Shown piece after piece: positions 31,536 through 34,114 of a stretch of DNA of 34,114 nt. The DNA comes from Labrys sp. WJW. Its GTDB lineage: Bacteria; Pseudomonadota; Alphaproteobacteria; Rhizobiales; Labraceae. The position numbers were made by a program, and so were the translations under genes. Location: the NCBI RefSeq assembly GCF_001676615.1, contig NZ_LYXZ01000003.1:1-34114 (forward strand), in the 5' to 3' direction. Within the stretch, counting starts at the first letter, position 1, and every line of letters starts with the position of its first letter. The notes below the pieces were generated by a model. The model ran no database searches and was not told where the DNA came from. It worked only from the letters and a program-made list of their open reading frames with translations.

Positions 31536-33521
31536 ATGGAGTTTCGACGCCATCTCGTCCTCAACCTCGACGACCACGTGGTCGAGCGGCGCGCCAAGAC
31601 CGAGGCTCTCGGACGGGCAAGCGAAATCGAGGTGATCGAAGCAGGTTCGGGCTTCGATGCCCTCGTCCTGGTCCGCGAGCGACGGCCGACTCTGGTGCTG
31701 CTCGAAGAGAGGCTGCCCGACATGAGCGGCCATGACCTTTGCCGTATCATCAAGCAGGATTACCCCGAGACCCTGGTGCTTCAGACCTCGGCATCCTTCG
31801 TTTCGGGCGACAATCGAATGCGGGCGCTGGAAGCGGGTGCCGATTCCTGCCTCGCCCAGCCCTGGGAACCGGTCGAACTCGTCGCCTCCGTCCGAGCCTT
31901 GCTGCGCATCCGGGCAGCCGAAACCGCCCTACGCGAGAGCGAGGCCAATTTCCGCACCCTGGCGGACAACATCCCGATCCTGTGCTGGATGGCCGCCGCG
32001 CATGGCGGCATCTACTGGTACAATCAGCGCTGGTATGACTATACGGGATCGTCGCTCGAGCAGATGCAGGGATGGGGCTGGCGCTCGGTGCATGACCGCA
32101 GGCAGTTGCCGGATATCATCGCGCATTGGCGGGAATCGCTCGAACAGGGCAGCGCCTTCGAGATGGTCTTCCCGCTTCGCGGCAGGGACGGCATCTTCCG
32201 CCCTTTCCTTACCCGCGTCGCCCCGGTCCAGGATGATACCGGCCGGATCCTGCGCTGGTTCGGCACCAATACCGACATTTCCAGGCAGAGGGAGGCAGAG
32301 GCCGGGCTCCGCGAACTCAACGAGACGCTGGAGCAGCGGGTCCAGACCGCCATAGCCGCCCGGGCCACGGCCGAGAACAGCCTGCATCAGTTACAGAAGG
32401 TCGAGGCGCTCGGGCAGCTCACCGGTGGCATCGCCCATGATTTCAACAACATGCTCGCCGTGGTCATCGGGGGCCTCACTTTGCTCAAGCGCAAGCTGGA
32501 GCGCGGCCAGACCAATGTCGGACGCTATATCGACGGCGCTCTCGACGGCGCCGAGCGCGCCGCCGCACTGACCAAGCGCCTGCTCGCCTTCTCCCGCCAG
32601 CAGCCGCTGACGGTGGAAGCCGTGTCGCCCAACGCCATGATCGCCGACATGGCCGACCTGCTGTCGCGCACGCTGGGCGAGCATATCCACATCACCACCA
32701 TCCTGGCGCCGGACGGCTGGGCGGTGGAGACCGACAGGAGCCAGCTGGAAAACGCCCTGCTCAACATGTCGGTGAACGCGCGTGACGCCATGCCCGACGG
32801 TGGCGAACTCACCATCGAAACCAGCAATGCCATGCTGGGCCGCAGCCAGGCCGAGGAATTCGGCATCGCCTCCGGCCCCTATCTCAGCGTGGCGGTGGTG
32901 GATACGGGCATCGGCATGTCGGAAGACGTGGCCGCTCGGGCCTTCGACCCCTTCTTCACCACCAAGGGCGTGGGCAAGGGCACCGGCATGGGCCTGAGCC
33001 AGGTCTTCGGCTTCGTGCGCCAGACGGGCGGCCATGTCACCATCGCATCGATGCCCGGACAGGGCACCACGATCCGGCTCTATTTGCCGCGCTCGGAAGC
33101 TGCCGAGACCCATCCCCCTCTGTGGGACGGGCTTCCCACCACCTTCCACGGCCATGCCGGTGAAACGGTGCTGGTGGTGGAAGATGAGGACAGGGTGCGC
33201 TCCATGGCGGTGGAAGCCTTGCGCGGGCTCGGCTACACCATTCTGGAAGCCGCGTCGCCGAGTGAGGCCCTCGGCTTCGTCGCAGCCGGCCGGTCGATCA
33301 CCTTGCTGTTCACCGACATCGTCATGCCCGGGATGAATGGCGGCGAACTCGCCAGCCGCGCCCGGGCCCACTCCCCCGGCATCAAGGTGCTGTTCACCAC
33401 CGGCTACGCCCCTGACGACAATGGCCGGGTCGAGATATCAGGCCTCGACACCAGGCCACTCTACAAACCCTATTCGATCGACCAGCTCTCGCGCCGCATC
33501 CGGGCGGCAATCGACGGATGA
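31536..33521 (+). CDS. Hybrid sensor histidine kinase with two receiver domains
   Basis: This 661-residue soluble kinase has, in order: a receiver-like domain (1-125), a PAS domain (about 135-255), a coiled linker, HisKA with GGIAHDFNN (His301), HATPase with N-box NMSVNARDAMPDGG (410-423), VVDTGIGM and FDPFFTTKGVGKGTGMGLS, and a C-terminal receiver (about 545-655). The C-terminal receiver has its Asp594 (LLFTDIVMPG) and Lys644 (LYKP). The N-terminal one has Glu57 (VLLEERLPDMSG) where the phospho-acceptor Asp should be, and Gln108 in AQPWEP. No transmembrane segment is seen. I prefer the ATG at 31536 with GGTGGG upstream; a GTG at 31518 is possible. No partner response regulator is adjacent. 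A strong terminator follows. Confidence 0.9.
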   Translation: MEFRRHLVLNLDDHVVERRAKTEALGRASEIEVIEAGSGFDALVLVRERRPTLVLLEERLPDMSGHDLCRIIKQDYPETLVLQTSASFVSGDNRMRALEAGADSCLAQPWEPVELVASVRALLRIRAAETALRESEANFRTLADNIPILCWMAAAHGGIYWYNQRWYDYTGSSLEQMQGWGWRSVHDRRQLPDIIAHWRESLEQGSAFEMVFPLRGRDGIFRPFLTRVAPVQDDTGRILRWFGTNTDISRQREAEAGLRELNETLEQRVQTAIAARATAENSLHQLQKVEALGQLTGGIAHDFNNMLAVVIGGLTLLKRKLERGQTNVGRYIDGALDGAERAAALTKRLLAFSRQQPLTVEAVSPNAMIADMADLLSRTLGEHIHITTILAPDGWAVETDRSQLENALLNMSVNARDAMPDGGELTIETSNAMLGRSQAEEFGIASGPYLSVAVVDTGIGMSEDVAARAFDPFFTTKGVGKGTGMGLSQVFGFVRQTGGHVTIASMPGQGTTIRLYLPRSEAAETHPPLWDGLPTTFHGHAGETVLVVEDEDRVRSMAVEALRGLGYTILEAASPSEALGFVAAGRSITLLFTDIVMPGMNGGELASRARAHSPGIKVLFTTGYAPDDNGRVEISGLDTRPLYKPYSIDQLSRRIRAAIDG

Positions 33522-33545
33522 GGGTGGTCGTTCCTGCTCCATCAA

Positions 33546-33585
33546 ACGGAATGGGGGAGGAACACGAGTTCCTCCCCCATTCCGT
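33546..33585. terminator. Very stable bidirectional hairpin after the hybrid kinase
   Basis: ACGGAATGGGGGAGGAAC (33546-33563) and its exact complement (33568-33585) form an 18-bp perfect stem with the four-base loop ACGA. It lies between the kinase stop and the small minus-strand gene, so it may end both transcripts. Confidence 0.8.
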
Positions 33586-33606
33586 CCTACTTGCTACGAA
33601 ACCGGC

Positions 33607-33744
33607 TCAATCCCGGGGCAGGGACCGCCTGTTGCGCCGCGCGACGACCTTGACGCGAGCCGGCTGGCGCATCGACGCTACCGCGAGCGTGCAAAGCCCC
33701 GTGGCCAGTAAGGTCGAGAGAACCGCAAGCAGAGTGTTCATCAT
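33607..33744 (-). CDS. Possible small single-pass membrane protein
   Basis: This minus-strand frame encodes 45 residues: MMNTLLAVLSTLLATGLC, then TLAVASMRQPARVKV and a basic tail. The first 25 residues form one hydrophobic helix or signal segment, followed by an arginine-rich end. AGGGG lies eight bases before the ATG at 33744. The layout resembles the many small membrane proteins missed by standard annotation. It lies between the terminator hairpin at 33546-33585 and the AT-richer stretch near 33790-33840, which could hold its promoter. No family is recognised. Confidence 0.45.
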   Translation of the reverse strand: MMNTLLAVLSTLLATGLCTLAVASMRQPARVKVVARRNRRSLPRD

Positions 33745-34013
33745 GTTCTATACCCCTGATACTCGGCCAAACGTCCGATCATGCTGAATTGTTAACGCGC
33801 CACGGGGCGCAAAGTTCAGTTACAATTTCCTAACAATCCTGCACCGACCGAACATGAGGCGGCACCTAGCCTGAGCAGCGCCGGTGGGAGAACATCGCCT
33901 AATCGATGGTCGCCTGCCGGTACCCTCATAAGGAACATAGGCACTCCATGACCATTGGCAAGGGTTATTCCGCTGCGGAAGAGCCGATTGGAAGGAGCCG
34001 CCCGGCAAACTGC
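33745..34013. other. Gap before the terminal repeat
   Basis: No confident gene. The stretch 33785-33840 is relatively AT-rich and could be a promoter for the small minus-strand gene. A 22-codon plus-strand frame at 33948-34016 (MTIGKGYSAAEE) is too short to call. Confidence 0.5.
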
Positions 34014-34114
34014 TAGAGCGTTTTGCGATTTGGTGGAATCACCAAGAATCGCAAAGACGCGTCGAACCAAAGAGTTAGAGCAATGCAGCGTTTCCGTCTA
34101 AACGCGCTTTGCTC
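34014..34114 (+). repeat. Interspersed repeat family B, full-length copy at window end
   Basis: The core is GCGTTTTGCGATTTGGTG, GAAT, CACCAAGAATCGCAAAGACGC, a hairpin with single G bulges. It is followed by ACCAAAGAGTTAGAGCAATG and the tail hairpin AGCGTTT/AAACGC with GAGCA/TTGCTC. It may continue past the window edge. Confidence 0.8.

Noticed and set aside
33518..33787. Plus-strand frame following the hybrid kinase
   Set aside because: It crosses the 18-bp terminator hairpin and is opposite a more plausible small minus-strand gene.
33816..34070. Minus-strand frame of 84 codons at the right end
   Set aside because: Its start lies inside the family B repeat and the translation has no recognisable feature.
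1..34114. CRISPR array, tRNA/rRNA genes or insertion sequence
   Set aside because: Reading through, I found no regularly spaced direct repeats, no cloverleaf with a TTCGANNC arm, and no transposase or integrase gene.

Overview
The window is GC-rich, densely coded chromosomal DNA from an alphaproteobacterium, most likely of the order Hyphomicrobiales (Rhizobiales). The evidence is a BioR-type box before bioY, the sppA-ihfB-lapA gene order, a tartrate dehydratase close to the characterised Bradyrhizobium enzyme, and intergenic palindromes of the kind common in that order. The genus cannot be fixed from the sequence. I see no rRNA, tRNA, CRISPR array, prophage or insertion sequence, and every gene except a few small ones looks intact.

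Layout, left to right. 1-2481: a plus-strand run of bioY (biotin uptake), a translationally coupled DUF1284 protein and a D-tartrate dehydratase-like enolase, preceded by one exact and one imperfect BioR box. 2489-7344: hemW, a VirJ/AcvB-type hydrolase with an unknown partner gene, a GFA-family protein, a quinol-monooxygenase-like protein, an alpha/beta hydrolase and a membrane-anchored unknown. 7413-8645: divergent ohr/ohrR with two matching operators. 8650-11661: minus-strand genes sppA, ihfB, lapA and an ornithine cyclodeaminase family gene. 11748-14067: an XRE regulator divergent from a methyltransferase, then a second GFA-family protein. 14209-18846: typA, epmA, a YgjP-like metallopeptidase and an orphan unknown gene. 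18853-28503: a sugar-catabolic island. 28587-34114: argS, a DUF2934 protein, a hybrid histidine kinase and gene-poor ends.

The sugar island is the most coherent system. One minus-strand operon (COG3618 lactonase, FCD-type GntR regulator, rhamnose-type mutarotase) and one plus-strand operon (aldo/keto reductase, ABC ATPase, two permeases, periplasmic binding protein, short-chain dehydrogenase) diverge from a promoter holding a perfect FadR-type palindrome. A near-identical site lies just before a separate L-arabinose/D-galactose-dehydrogenase-like gene. Together they describe import of a sugar such as a 6-deoxyhexose, then anomer exchange, oxidation to a lactone, hydrolysis and a later oxidation. 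The dehydratase and the final cleavage enzyme are absent from the window.

Two families of interspersed palindromic repeats are visible. Family A has arms built on GCGGACATCTTGTCCGC. Family B has a core of GCGTTTTGCGATT and a tail with AGAGTTAGAGCA. They lie between genes, mostly just past gene ends. Several strong hairpins mark likely transcript ends.
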